Shown: one piece after another, positions 1-9,643 of the stretch
Position numbering within the stretch: the stretch's first letter is position 1
Layout of the letters: every line of letters starts with the position of its first letter
Source: Theobroma cacao
Lineage: Eukaryota > Streptophyta > Magnoliopsida > Malvales > Malvaceae
Length of the DNA stretch: 64,000 nucleotides
NCBI RefSeq assembly: GCF_000208745.1
Contig: NC_030855.1
Coordinates: forward strand, 12,799,998 to 12,863,997
Reading direction: 5' to 3'
Translations under genes and position numbers: made by a program
Notes under the pieces: generated by a model
What the model saw: only the letters and a program-made list of their open reading frames with translations
The model's database searches: none
What the model was told of the DNA's origin: nothing

Positions 1-590
1 GTCGAGTAGGACGAGAACTAAGCTCGGAACTGCATTATAGAAAGTAAGAGTTCACAGTTTTACATCTTCTTGGTCAATTGGAGCCCACGTGTCATTGCAG
101 ATCAAAACTTATATTTTGGTTATCTGTATATTCATACAATTTTTACTTTACTTTCATGTGCGAAAAATTATTTACGAATATTTCTATAAAAATTTATTTT
201 ATGAGAAAATAGAATATTTTATTGATTATTTTTGAATAGTACTAGTTGTTAACATTTGCTTTCAAATGAACGTTTTAGATACTTATTTTGTTTTTAAATC
301 ATTAAATATATATTTTCTGCTTACCTACTACATTTTTAGAAAGTTTTGAGATTTTTGACGAAAAATTACGAAAATGCCCCTATGAGCCAGAAAATAATAT
401 TTTATTGTTCTTATTTGAAAATGACTTATGATTTTTTTAAATGCGAGATTTAATAATTGTTGCTCACTGGGGAGATGCGAAAGTTGATGCTAAGCCTTGC
501 GGGGTTTCAATCGGCATTCGGGGTGAAGAATGTCTGTCGAGGCCTCGCGGCGGTTGTCACGGGCTCGATGGGGAGTTCCGGGTCGTGACA
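1..590 (+). mobile_element. 3' end of a solo-LTR-like element (copy 1)
   Basis: Non-coding. It matches the last ~450 bp of the elements at 9644-12560 and 14667-17462: the 'agaaagtaagrgttc' stretch, the GC-rich block with GGGGAGATGCGAAAG, and the terminus GGGTCGTGACA at 580-590. The 5' part lies outside the window. It ends abruptly inside the 141-bp tandem repeats of the next feature, so it was inserted into them. There is no open frame. A solo LTR of a Ty3/gypsy-like family is the simplest reading; its target duplication cannot be checked here. Confidence 0.7.
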
Positions 591-1270
591 TCCTAAATCC
601 TCCGGGTACATTTTGAAGACCTCCGAGCACATTATTCTCTTAAATCCCAGGTGCATCTTTTAAAACCTCCGGGTAATTAATGTCAAGATTTTTTAAAGTT
701 ACGTTGCCTCAGTTTTCGAAGAGCCACATTTCCTAAATCCTTTGGGTACATTCTGAAGACCTTCGAGTACATTATTCTCTTAAATCCTTCGAGTGCATCT
801 TTTAAAACCTCCTGGTAATTAATGTCAAGATTTTTTAAAGTTACGTTGCCTTAGTTTTCGAGGAGCCACATTTCCTAAATCCTCCGGGTACATTCTGAAG
901 ACCTTCGGGCACATTATTCTCTTAAATCCTCCGAGTGCATCTTCTCAAACTTCCGGGTAATTAGTTTCAAGATTTTTTAAGTTACGTTGCCTCAGTTTTT
1001 GGGGAGCCACATGTCCTAAATCCTCTGGGTACATTCTCAAGACCTCTGGGCACATTATTCTCTTAAAACCTCCGGGTACATTTCCAAAACCTCCGGGTAA
1101 TTAGTTTCAAGATTTTTAAGTTGCGTTGCCTCAGTTTTCGAGGAGCCACATTTTTTTCTTAAAACCTTCGAGTACATTTTCAAAACCTCTGGGCACATTT
1201 TTCTCTCAAAACCTCCGAGTAATCAGTTTCAAGATTTTTAAAGTTACGTTGCCTCAGCTTTGAGGAGCCT
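591..1270 (+). repeat. 141-bp tandem repeats, 3' UTR of a Tat/Ogre-like element
   Basis: About five head-to-tail copies of a ~141-bp unit. The phrase 'cctaaatcc' starts at 592, 732, 874 and 1015, and a degenerate copy begins near 1158. Each unit also carries 'gttacgttgcctcagtttt' and 'gaggagccaca'. The array lies just upstream of a polypurine tract and LTR start. Tandem repeats in the 3' untranslated part are a known habit of Tat/Ogre retrotransposons. Confidence 0.85.
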
Positions 1271-1404
1271 CATTTAAACGATAAAAAAACAAAAAAAAAA
1301 GATCAAAAAAACAAAAAAATGAGAAAAACTTTGAAAGAAGAATTAATAAATTAAGTCGAACATAGTGTCTACGTCTTTGCACTATTTCGGATTACCAAAA
1401 TGTG

Positions 1405-1418
1405 CAAAGAGGGGCAGC
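1405..1418 (+). other. Polypurine tract before the 3' LTR
   Basis: The purine-rich run CAAAGAGGGGCAGC directly precedes TGTAGACA, the inferred LTR start. This is the plus-strand priming site expected in an LTR retrotransposon and sets the 5' border of the LTR. Confidence 0.7.
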
Positions 1419-1536
1419 TGTAGACATTAGTCTTTTTTTTTTAGGTGAAATAAACATTATAAAAGAAAAAATGAGAAAAAAGCAAAAAATGAAAATGAAA
1501 AAATGAAAATGTACGATTGGCAAGGTGCGTCTGCAC

Positions 1537-1590
1537 CTTGCCAAGCACGATATGCAGTGCCAGACGCGAAAAACTCGCGTCTGGCAGAAG
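1537..1590 (+). repeat. GC-rich inverted-repeat patch in the Ogre-like LTR
   Basis: An inverted pair is built on GGCAAGGTGC / GCACCTTGCC, followed by a second pair using CCAGACGCGA / TCGCGTCTGG. It is a local hairpin within an AT-rich LTR and could be an RNA structural element in the leader. No known motif is matched. Confidence 0.5.
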
Positions 1591-2884
1591 GTGGAAAGTG
1601 GCATCCCATGAACATAATCGGGGTATAAAGCAAAGGAAAAACCCACAACATAAGAGGAGAGCAATAAAAAAAAAAAACCTAGGGAATCCCTAGCAATCTG
1701 CAGACCAAAAATCCTAAGCTTCCTAGCAGCCACAACAATCCACAAATAAAAAAATATACAAAAAAAGTCAAAAAATACACAATGGAAGGATGAGAGTAGC
1801 TGTGTTTTTGGGGGATTTTTGGTTAGTTTTTATTAGGGTAGATTTTGATTTTTGGGGGCTTTTGTTGCCTCCAGATAGGAAAGCTTTAGGGGGTTTTTGC
1901 GCCGCTACTAGCGGGTAGCCAAAGGTCTTAGCGATCGGCAGTAAAGGAAAGAAAAGTGGTTTTTGAGCTGTCGCTTAAGAGGCTTGGGTTTCTAGCCATC
2001 GTCGGGGTGAGTGAAGAAGGCGGAGTAGCTGATCGGTAGGATAGAGAGAGAGAGGACCAACCGCGCCAAAGGGAGGGTCTGTCGGTGCTATTTTTAGGAA
2101 GGATTTAGAGTTTGGGTGAAAGAGAGCTTTTAGGCCACCGATTATTAATGAGAGAGAGTCGAAGTGAACAACGGTGAGAGAAAGGCCGACGAAGGGGGCA
2201 AAGGCCACCGAAGGGAGAGAGAATAGAAATTGACGGGTATAGAGAGAGAAAGAGAGAGCCGATCGCCGCGGCACCAGGTCTAGAGAAAAGCGACCTGTAG
2301 TTCCTGAAGGTTATCGCTGGTTAGGGATTTTTTAGAGAGAGAAGAGAAAGTCCGACGGGTAGAGACAGAAATTGAAGAAGGAAAATGAAGAGAGAGGAAA
2401 GAAAAGAATGGTTTTATATCGAGGTTTAGGTTGAAACGGTGCTGTTTTGGAAAAGAACCTAAGGCAACCAAAGAAGTCTGAAATGACCTCGTTTTGGAGG
2501 GAAGGAAAGGCTGCCGATTAAGCACTAAAACGGTGCAATTCAAAAGAGGTACAGGTGAGCCTTTAAGAGGCAGACCGGTTGGGCCAGCTCATTATGTTGG
2601 GCTACTGTCAACCCATCGAAGGTATACACTTTACTTTTTCTAGTTTTGATTTTGTGATGTTGTGTTTGGTCCATTGTTTAGATAGGAAGATAATTAGTTT
2701 TTTTGATCAATTAGAATAAAAGATAAAATATATAAAAATTATCAGATGACAAGAGAAAATATATAAAGTGAAAAAAAATATAAAAATAGATAAGGATTAA
2801 AATAAAATTTTTAAATGTATATACAAAAAATGGGATAAGATAAAAAATTATTAATATAAATAAGATAATTATTTAATTCTATAC

Positions 2885-3770
2885 CGATGATGGGATGATT
2901 AGTTGGGATGCGAGAAGTCACAATCTCGGGCTAATTTTTCTTAGGTTCGAAATTCTAATTAAGGCTCCACTAGTATGATAGGAGGACCTCGATTTTGAGA
3001 TTCAAAGATTTTTATTTTAAATAAACAAAAATTTTACTACATAAAAATTAGTTGAAAAATAATAAATTAAAAAATTAAAATTAAAATATATAAAAATAGA
3101 TGCTATATTTAATTTGTTCAAAAAATAAAATAATAATAAAAAATAATTAATTTCACAAACAATAACATATATTTCTTTTGTCATCATGCATATCATTGCA
3201 TATAGATTTTTTTTTTTTACGAGTTAAGTCCCGATGATGAGATTTTACGAAGATCTTGCGAAGGCGAGTACTTCTCGAAAAGTTTCCTAGGTGAAAGATG
3301 TCCCCGGGTCGCACCAGTATGATGGGAGGGCTCAAGGAAATATCTTTAATAAAAGGTTTTTGTTCGTATTAGGTTTATTATTCATGAAAATATTATTTTT
3401 TAAAGAAAAACGTACGATANTTTTTTTTTTTACGAGTTAAGTCCCGATGATGGGATTTTTCGAAGATCTTGCGAAGGTGAGTTTCTGTCGGAAAGCTCCC
3501 TAGGTGAAATGATGTCTTCGGGTCCCACCAGTATGATGAGAGGGGTCGGAAAACATCTTTAATAAAAAGGTTTTTGCTCGTAATAGGTTCATATTCACGA
3601 AAACATTATTTTTAAAGAAAAACATACGATAACCCCGATGATGGGATTTATTCATCGAATTTGCGAAGGTGAATTTCTCGGATAATTTCCTAGGTGAGAG
3701 AAAACCCCAAATCCCACCAGTATGATGGGCGGATCCGGGAGAACGTCCTCGATAAAAGGTTATTTGTCCG
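2885..3770 (+). repeat. ~210-bp tandem repeats in the Ogre-like LTR
   Basis: A unit with 'gagttaagtcccgatgatg', 'gatcttgcgaaggygag', 'ttcctaggtga' and 'ccaccagtatgatggg' starts near 3220 and 3430. A third copy begins near 3633 and a more diverged one near 2885. The single N at 3420 falls at the junction of the first two units, probably an assembly ambiguity caused by the repeat. Confidence 0.8.
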
Positions 3771-4194
3771 ACATATTTTTATCTCACGCCATGCATTTCA
3801 TCTTGCCTCACACTTGCATTTCATTTTAGAATCAAATAAAATAATTTAATAAAATTAGAGATACAATAAGCAAGTTATAGCTAAGGAAATATGATGAACT
3901 TAAAGATTAAAGCCCAATAGGATAATCTAAAAATGGTACCGTTCATGGAGCGGGCGTCCCGATGGTGCTAATCCTTCTACGGGCGTAACCGTACTCCCGA
4001 ACCTAGATCTAGAAAAATGTAGACCAGTTTAAGATTCTTTCGGGAGGCTTAAAATTAATTTAAGATTTCGTCGATTAGAATTGAGTCAATAGGTGGCCAA
4101 TCACACCTAGGAAAAAACTATTGGTGGCGACTCATAGTTTTTGAGTTTTCACTCACGTCTAACGATCGGGTTCCTAGACCCGCATGTTACGACA

Positions 4195-4668
4195 CTAGGG
4201 ATGAAATACCCTCGTGGAAAAGGCTTTACTTATACTTTGGGGTGTGAAAAAACTCATTTGCCCTCATTTGTTTTTTCAGAAGTTAGTGTAATCTATTGAT
4301 AGATTTTGCCATCTATTGATAGATTTGGTCATCTATCGAATCTATCGATGGATATGACCATTTATAGATAAATCTGTCTATTTATCAATAAATGTTCTTT
4401 TGTGCTCTTTTAAAAAGATCTTTCTAGATAAAACCTATCGATAGATGAAGAGCATCCATCAAAAAATTTTCTCTAGTAAGTAAAAATAAACATTGGAAAC
4501 TTGTCCAATTGGACTCTTTTTCACACTAAACTTTGCAAATCATCTTAATGCATCACAATATGAATTTTCCAAGATTAAAACTTAGTTTAAATGTTCAAAA
4601 CATGAAACCTATGTGCTTACCTAAGGATTTCTTAATTTCATCACATTAAATCAAGGTGGGATTTTACA
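4195..4668 (-). repeat. Fragment of a solo-LTR-like element with TCTATCGATAGA palindromes
   Basis: This segment matches the right end of the window (63640-64000): clustered 'tctatYgataga' palindromes, followed by 'cattggaaacttgtc' and 'cactaaactttgcaaatca'. It ends in GGTGGGATTTTACA (4655-4668), which read on the minus strand is a TGTAAAATCCC terminus like those of the other elements in this family. The Ogre-like element appears to have inserted into it and removed the rest. Confidence 0.55.
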
Positions 4669-6517
4669 TGTGTGTACAAATCAAAGAATAAAAATTTGTC
4701 TAGCTACAATAAAAGAATAGTATCTTAGTTTTATAAATTGGTATAACTTAGAGGGTTTTTATTATTTAAACAAGTATTTATCATATATTTCAATTTAAGG
4801 TTGTCACCTATAGAAAAGAAGAGTTGAGATCCTCTTCATTATTTTTATTTATTAATTTTGAATAAGTGCATCTTGTAAAAAAATTACACAAAAAAGTATG
4901 TTAGATTTAAAATATCGACGATGTTTTCCATCAATTGAAACTTGTGCTTTAAAAATAAACACCTCATAAAACATTTCATGAAAATCATTATTTATTATTT
5001 TATGACTTTATTTTACAAGTGTTTGTTTTAGATACTCAACTTAAGGCTCATCTTGCACTATAAATATTAAGTCTTCAAATTTGTTGATTTCTAATGCAAT
5101 CAATATTGGTCTTTCACATCCTTATTTCTTGTCCATCTTCAATAAAAATTTAGATTCTTTTTCAAACTTTTTCTATATGAACTCGATTGTATTGTTTTTT
5201 GTTACTTGTATTTTGGTAGCATTAATTTAGTTATTAATAATATATTTTAAAGCCAATCACTAATATATGGGAAAAAAAAAAGTCAATAACCAATAAGTTA
5301 GCATACATTTTTAGGCGACCATGCATACAAAAAGATTTTTTAAATTCATGTTATAGTTGTTTATATCATTTGTAGAATCTATATATATGAAATCTAAATT
5401 TATTGAATAGTTTAGATTTCATTGGTTGTTTAAATTTTTTTAATAGGACTTTTGCACATAAAAATCAATTATTTTCCTAACATATTGAGTATTTAATCTT
5501 AGTTACCAAATAGTATATATCTTAGATTGTCATCATCACCAAAATTTTGTTTATAGAACATATGATATATAAAAGTTGTCATTCAAAAGGATTAGATAAT
5601 AAATTATGGATCCATAATTTATAAAAAAATAATAATGAGAAAAATACACTCAAATCTAATACCAAAAGGACATAATACAAAAATAATCATGTACAAAGAA
5701 GGGAAAAATGAAAAAAAAAATTCTTTTATTGATAATTTCAGTTAGAATATATTAATCGATATCATTGCAATTTTTTTGAATGGCAATTGATGTCATTACC
5801 TTTTGCTACTTATTATAAATTAAATAATAAACATTCGGTATTATAATCCTAGTCATGGGACTTTAAATCCATTCCTAATTAGGATAGGAAAAATCCTTGA
5901 AAACACATTCAGTTACACTTGTATTAAACCAAAACTAAAGAATTTATATTTAATTATTTATATAAGTGTACTACTTTATTTTTATTATATAAGTAGTACA
6001 TATTTGTTATTTTTATTAATTATATATTTACTGTTATTATTATCCTTTAAATGAAAAAAGTTTCAATGAAGAAAGTATTATTGATTAATGTTTATATTAA
6101 TAATATACCAAAATTACAGAAATTGCATTTAACTTATTGACTCTCTTTACAAATTTTATATTTTGGTTGGTTCTATAAAAATTATTATATTTAATATGTT
6201 GCTTTCAATCGAGTATAATATGAATTTAATAGAATAAAAAATAAAAGAAAACAAAAAACCACAAAGACGCAGACAAACAGTACATACCTGAACTTCTTAA
6301 GCTAATTGACCATGTGATAAAAAAGCCATTTATTAATTAAGAAAAACCTCTGTATTACTCCATTCTTTGTTAAGTTGTTTAAACATCATTTTTTATTTTA
6401 ATCTTTATGACATTCTGCTAAGTCCAATATTATCATAAGACATTAGATATCTGATTCTATTTATTATAAAAAAAAAAAACCTAAATCATCATCAACATCT
6501 GAATACTATTAATAATA
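4669..6517. other. AT-rich intergenic DNA, no gene seen
   Basis: No open frame with a recognisable domain, no tRNA-like fold and no clear transposon end on either strand. The stretch is very AT-rich, with many homopolymer runs. Confidence 0.6.
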
Positions 6518-7267
6518 CAGTTAAATCTCTATAAATTAATACTTTTGAAACCATAAAAATTTATTAATTAATTGAGATATTATTTAATTGATAAATTATA
6601 ATTTATTAATTTATACATAAATTAAAAAAATTAATTTACCAAGGTATTTTTTATTTTTTTGAAAACAATGAACTTAATATATGTATTGTGTATTATGATT
6701 ATACGAATATTACTTAATTACTAAATTACAAATTATCATTATGTTATGTATTTGTTAAACAAACTAAGTTTATGAATATAATTAGTCTTTTTAAATAAAA
6801 GTCATGGATCTATCCATTTGACAGGTACATAATGGGAAATGGTGAAAAAGATGAAGTTGAAGATGATAGTTCTATAAAGCCTATCTCGTGCAAAGATGCA
6901 TTCAAAGCAACCATCACATTGTATAATTTTCTCTTACAATATGAAAACGCTACACCGGAGCTTCTTAATACACTAAGAAAAGCTAGAGATAAGGTCCAAA
7001 AAGACATCACCTTTAAGAAGAAACAAGTAACATTTTGAAGTCATATTTTGCAAAGATCACCTAATTAAGTCATATATATATCATTTCGATGTATAAGAAG
7101 ATTATTAATTTACATATCAAGTGAGACCTATGTTTTTTTTAAATGTATTATCTTATAAATTTAGTGAATTATTAATTTACCACATTGGTCCCGAGTCAAG
7201 ACTGGTCAAAAATATTATTTAATTGAGATTATTAATTTATCAAATATTAATTTATAGAGATATATTG
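6518..7267 (+). mobile_element. Lemi/pogo-like transposon, internally deleted (copy A)
   Basis: The left end is CAGTTAAATCTCTATAAATT (from 6518). The right end is its imperfect inverse, 'attaatttatagagat' then 'atattg' ending at 7267. Both are flanked by TA (6516-6517 and 7268-7269), the target duplication of the Tc1/mariner/pogo superfamily. The termini closely match the Emigrant/Lemi consensus of plant pogo-like elements. About 750 bp remain, containing only the last ~68 codons of a transposase-like frame (6832-7038). Confidence 0.8.
6832..7038 (+). pseudogene. C-terminal remnant of a pogo/Lemi-like transposase
   Basis: An open 68-codon frame, rich in acidic and lysine residues, ending QVTF. 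The nearly identical frame at 14284-14490 lies directly behind a Tigger/pogo-like transposase segment in the second copy, which identifies this piece as the extreme C-terminus. The catalytic DDE region and the N-terminal DNA-binding domain are missing, so it cannot be active. Confidence 0.65.
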
Positions 7268-7590
7268 TATTTTATATAAAAAAATGAAACTCTATTACAA
7301 AAGACATAAATTAAATCTTGTAATGAACGTAAAAATTTTTTGAATATTTAGATCTTGTTATTGTAGATTTTTATTGGAATTTATACTAAAATTATTACAA
7401 CCAAATATTAGATAATTAATTTTTATTAAATTAAAGCTAAATATGACCATCAACGTTTATCTAAAATAATATAAAGTTAATAATATATTCTTTTATCATA
7501 CTTTCTTTATATTTTCACTTTACTTTTCTATAATTCAAAATATTATAGCAATATTTATATTTTTCAATATTGGTCTTTTTTATTTGGTTT
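7268..7590. repeat. Segment duplicated at 12816-13165
   Basis: Flank DNA beyond the pogo copy (from 'tattttatataaaaa' through 'ccaaatattagataattaa' to 'tatttggttt') recurs at 12816-13165. The left flank 'atcaacatctg' (from about 6491) also recurs at 12811. The second locus has no pogo insertion, so it serves as an unoccupied paralogue. The nature of the duplicated unit is unknown. Confidence 0.7.
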
Positions 7591-7989
7591 TGGAGCAGGT
7601 AGGATGTATGGCAATATTACACTGTAAGAGGGAAGTTAATTCGGTAGTTCATGAAATTGCAAAAACAATAAAAAAGCTACAAATGGATTTTGTATTATGG
7701 AGGGAGATGTCTACTCTTCCTATGGCTGTTCCACAGGTTATTAGGGAGGATGGGTTGGTGGAATTAAACTAATGATAATTTAGATCGATATGATTGATGG
7801 GCATTTTTTTTTGCTCGTGAATTTTGTCCCACTGAGTTTCCGATGGGAAGGTTTTTAACAAGGCTCATCTTCATGTCATAGGAGCGTTATAATATTAGGG
7901 ACTATGGTTGTATTTATTTTATATATCTCATGTTATAACTACAATTATTTTTTGTTAGGAAATGAATTTTTTATTTCTCAAAAAAAATA
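7572..7989 (+). pseudogene. 5'-truncated LINE 3' end with RNase H-like tail
   Basis: The frame 7584-7772 encodes a C-terminal piece resembling plant LINE-associated RNase H: it has the pattern REVNSVVHEIAK followed about 15 residues later by VLWREMSTLP. A 3' untranslated part follows with 'gagtttccgatgggaagg' and 'aaggctcatcttcatg', and it ends in 'ttctcaaaaaaaa' near 7989. Severe 5' truncation plus an A-tail is typical of target-primed LINE insertion. It joined after 'tatttggttttgg', the point where homology with 13150-13165 stops. Confidence 0.65.
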
Positions 7990-8720
7990 TTACTCAATTC
8001 AAACTTTATAATTTATTAGCAACACATTTCTTTAATAACTCACTTCGATAACGCACACAAAACATTGCGCAAGGTTATTGCTCTCTCTTAAAAATTCTTA
8101 CAGTCCTACTAATTAACATATCCATACATTTTCTGCAAGTACAATATGATGCTTGTCTTTAATATGTGATTGGTTACTTTAAATAATTAAAATTAATATT
8201 TCTCTCATTTTCTCATGTTTTACTCATTTCGTTTGCACGGAAAAATCATATCCATGACTTCTTCGAAGTTAATTAAAACATAAAGAAAGGATTGGTTTTA
8301 TATAACATTAAATTGTAAATTGTTTCCTAGCTACTCATTATGCATTATGATTAGTTTTCATTTGCCATATAATAAGATATTCAAAAAGGGACAAACTTAT
8401 CCCTTTTTGTAAAACTCAAGATACAAAGGGTCTTTATATACTACAAAGAATCATTCTGGTGTTCTAAAACTCAGCTTTGTGATTACAAGGCTAACCAAAA
8501 TGGAGCAGCGCCCATGGAAACGGTGGCAGACTTTTAATGGACTGCTTGCTCAAGGAGGTGCGACAATTTGAACTTATACACACTACGGGGAGGTAATACC
8601 TTGGCTTGTGTTGGCTTGGTTTTTGGAATTGTGACTGTTATGTTCAGGTCAATTTAGATTTGTTATGGTCTAGTTGGATGGCTTTAGTGATATCAATGGC
8701 TAATTGCTAGACTTGACAAT
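7990..8720. other. Mostly unassigned; short ORF behind a TATA-like box
   Basis: A TATA-like TTTATATACT (8434-8443) lies about 60 bp before a 23-codon frame at 8500-8571 that begins MEQRPWKRWQ. No family is recognised, and the frame could be the remains of a first exon. Separately, 8165-8262 is repeated at 22712-22813 with few differences. Nothing else is seen. Confidence 0.35.
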
Positions 8721-9320
8721 TCGTATATTTGTATTGTATAAATATAGGGTATTAATAGTTATATAGGTGAATACAAATACGACATGATTAATTAATCGTG
8801 TTAGAATCTCAAACACATACATGAATACGTTTAATAAATGTATAACACGACACGATACAACTAACGCGTTTATTATTAAATATCTTAAAACAACATCTTT
8901 ATTAAATGCGTTGGGTTAAATTTTATACAACACAATACATTAACATGATTAAAATGTATACAATTTATGATCTGCTTACATCATTAATACGATTAATACA
9001 CAATTGACACGATTAAATTGAAATATGTACAAGTAAAATATGATTATATTATTCAAATTTACTACAATATTTACCAAATATAATAAAATTTAATATCAAT
9101 AAATCTTAATTATCATAAAAATATTAGTATTTATATGAATCAATAAATGGGTCTTAATCGTGCACTAAATGTATCTACACAATACATGAACATGATTAAA
9201 TAAATGAGTAATAAACGAGTAATAAGTTATATAAGCACATAATAACACAATTAATTAATTATGTCTTAGATGTGTCTTAGATGAGTTAAGTGGTTTGTCG
9301 CAATTAAGACAATTTATTCG

Positions 9321-9597
9321 TGTTGTCATCACAACATCCACCCAAGTAAATATACACTTACTAGACCTATCAATTTTGTGCACAACACAAACACAACACG
9401 GGTTTGAGTGAATTTGGGTTTAGACTAATCATGTTTCATGTTTTAATTGTGTCGATATAATTAATAACTGAAACACAATTAGCCTAAACCTAAATTCACT
9501 CAAACCCATGTTGTGCTTGTGTTGTGTTGTCGTGTCGTGCACAAAATTGATAGGTCTAGTAAGTGTATATTTACTTGGGTGGTTGTTGTGATGACAA
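9321..9597. repeat. Long inverted repeat (foldback), arms ~120 bp
   Basis: The left arm starts 'tgttgtcatcacaacatcc' at 9321 and the right arm ends with its inverse 'gttgttgtgatgacaa' at ~9597. Pairing runs through 'acccaagtaaatatacac', 'ctagacctatcaatttt', 'gggtttgagtgaattt' and 'ctaat.rtgtttca', leaving a loop of roughly 20-30 bases near 9450. Arms differ at roughly one base in ten. The preceding 8730-9320 is filled with 'acacgac' and 'acgattaa' words common in dispersed plant repeats. It could be a foldback transposon end or a small-RNA-generating hairpin. Confidence 0.8.
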
Positions 9598-9643
9598 TGG
9601 GTAAGTATATATTTATTCAGTTTAGGCATTAGCTGATAGTATG

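Larger units (their letters stand above)
1419..4194 (+). mobile_element. 3' LTR of a Tat/Ogre-like Ty3/gypsy element
   Basis: The inferred LTR runs from TGTAGACA (1419) to TTACGACA (4194), about 2.8 kb. It is non-coding. A TATA-like box (GTATAAAG, about 1623-1630) marks a possible LTR promoter. The block around 3940-4012 (GGTGCTAATCCTTC, then CGTAACCG and ACTCCCGAACC) resembles a stretch I associate with Tat/Ogre LTRs, as does GGTGGCGACTC near 4125. Internal tandem repeats occupy 2885-3770. The coding region would lie left of the window. Downstream flank begins at 4195. The matching 5' LTR is not visible. Confidence 0.65.

Noticed and set aside
591..1270. CRISPR-like array
   Set aside because: Whole 141-bp units repeat with no constant-repeat/unique-spacer pattern. 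The setting is a plant retrotransposon.
1392..2543. Several minus-strand open frames (1392-1745, 1975-2274, 2280-2543)
   Set aside because: They lie in an Ogre-like LTR with purine-rich tracts that translate as serine/leucine/phenylalanine-rich shadows. No domain.
9429..9629. 66-codon frame in the foldback
   Set aside because: It lies within one arm and the loop of the inverted repeat and has no protein-like features.
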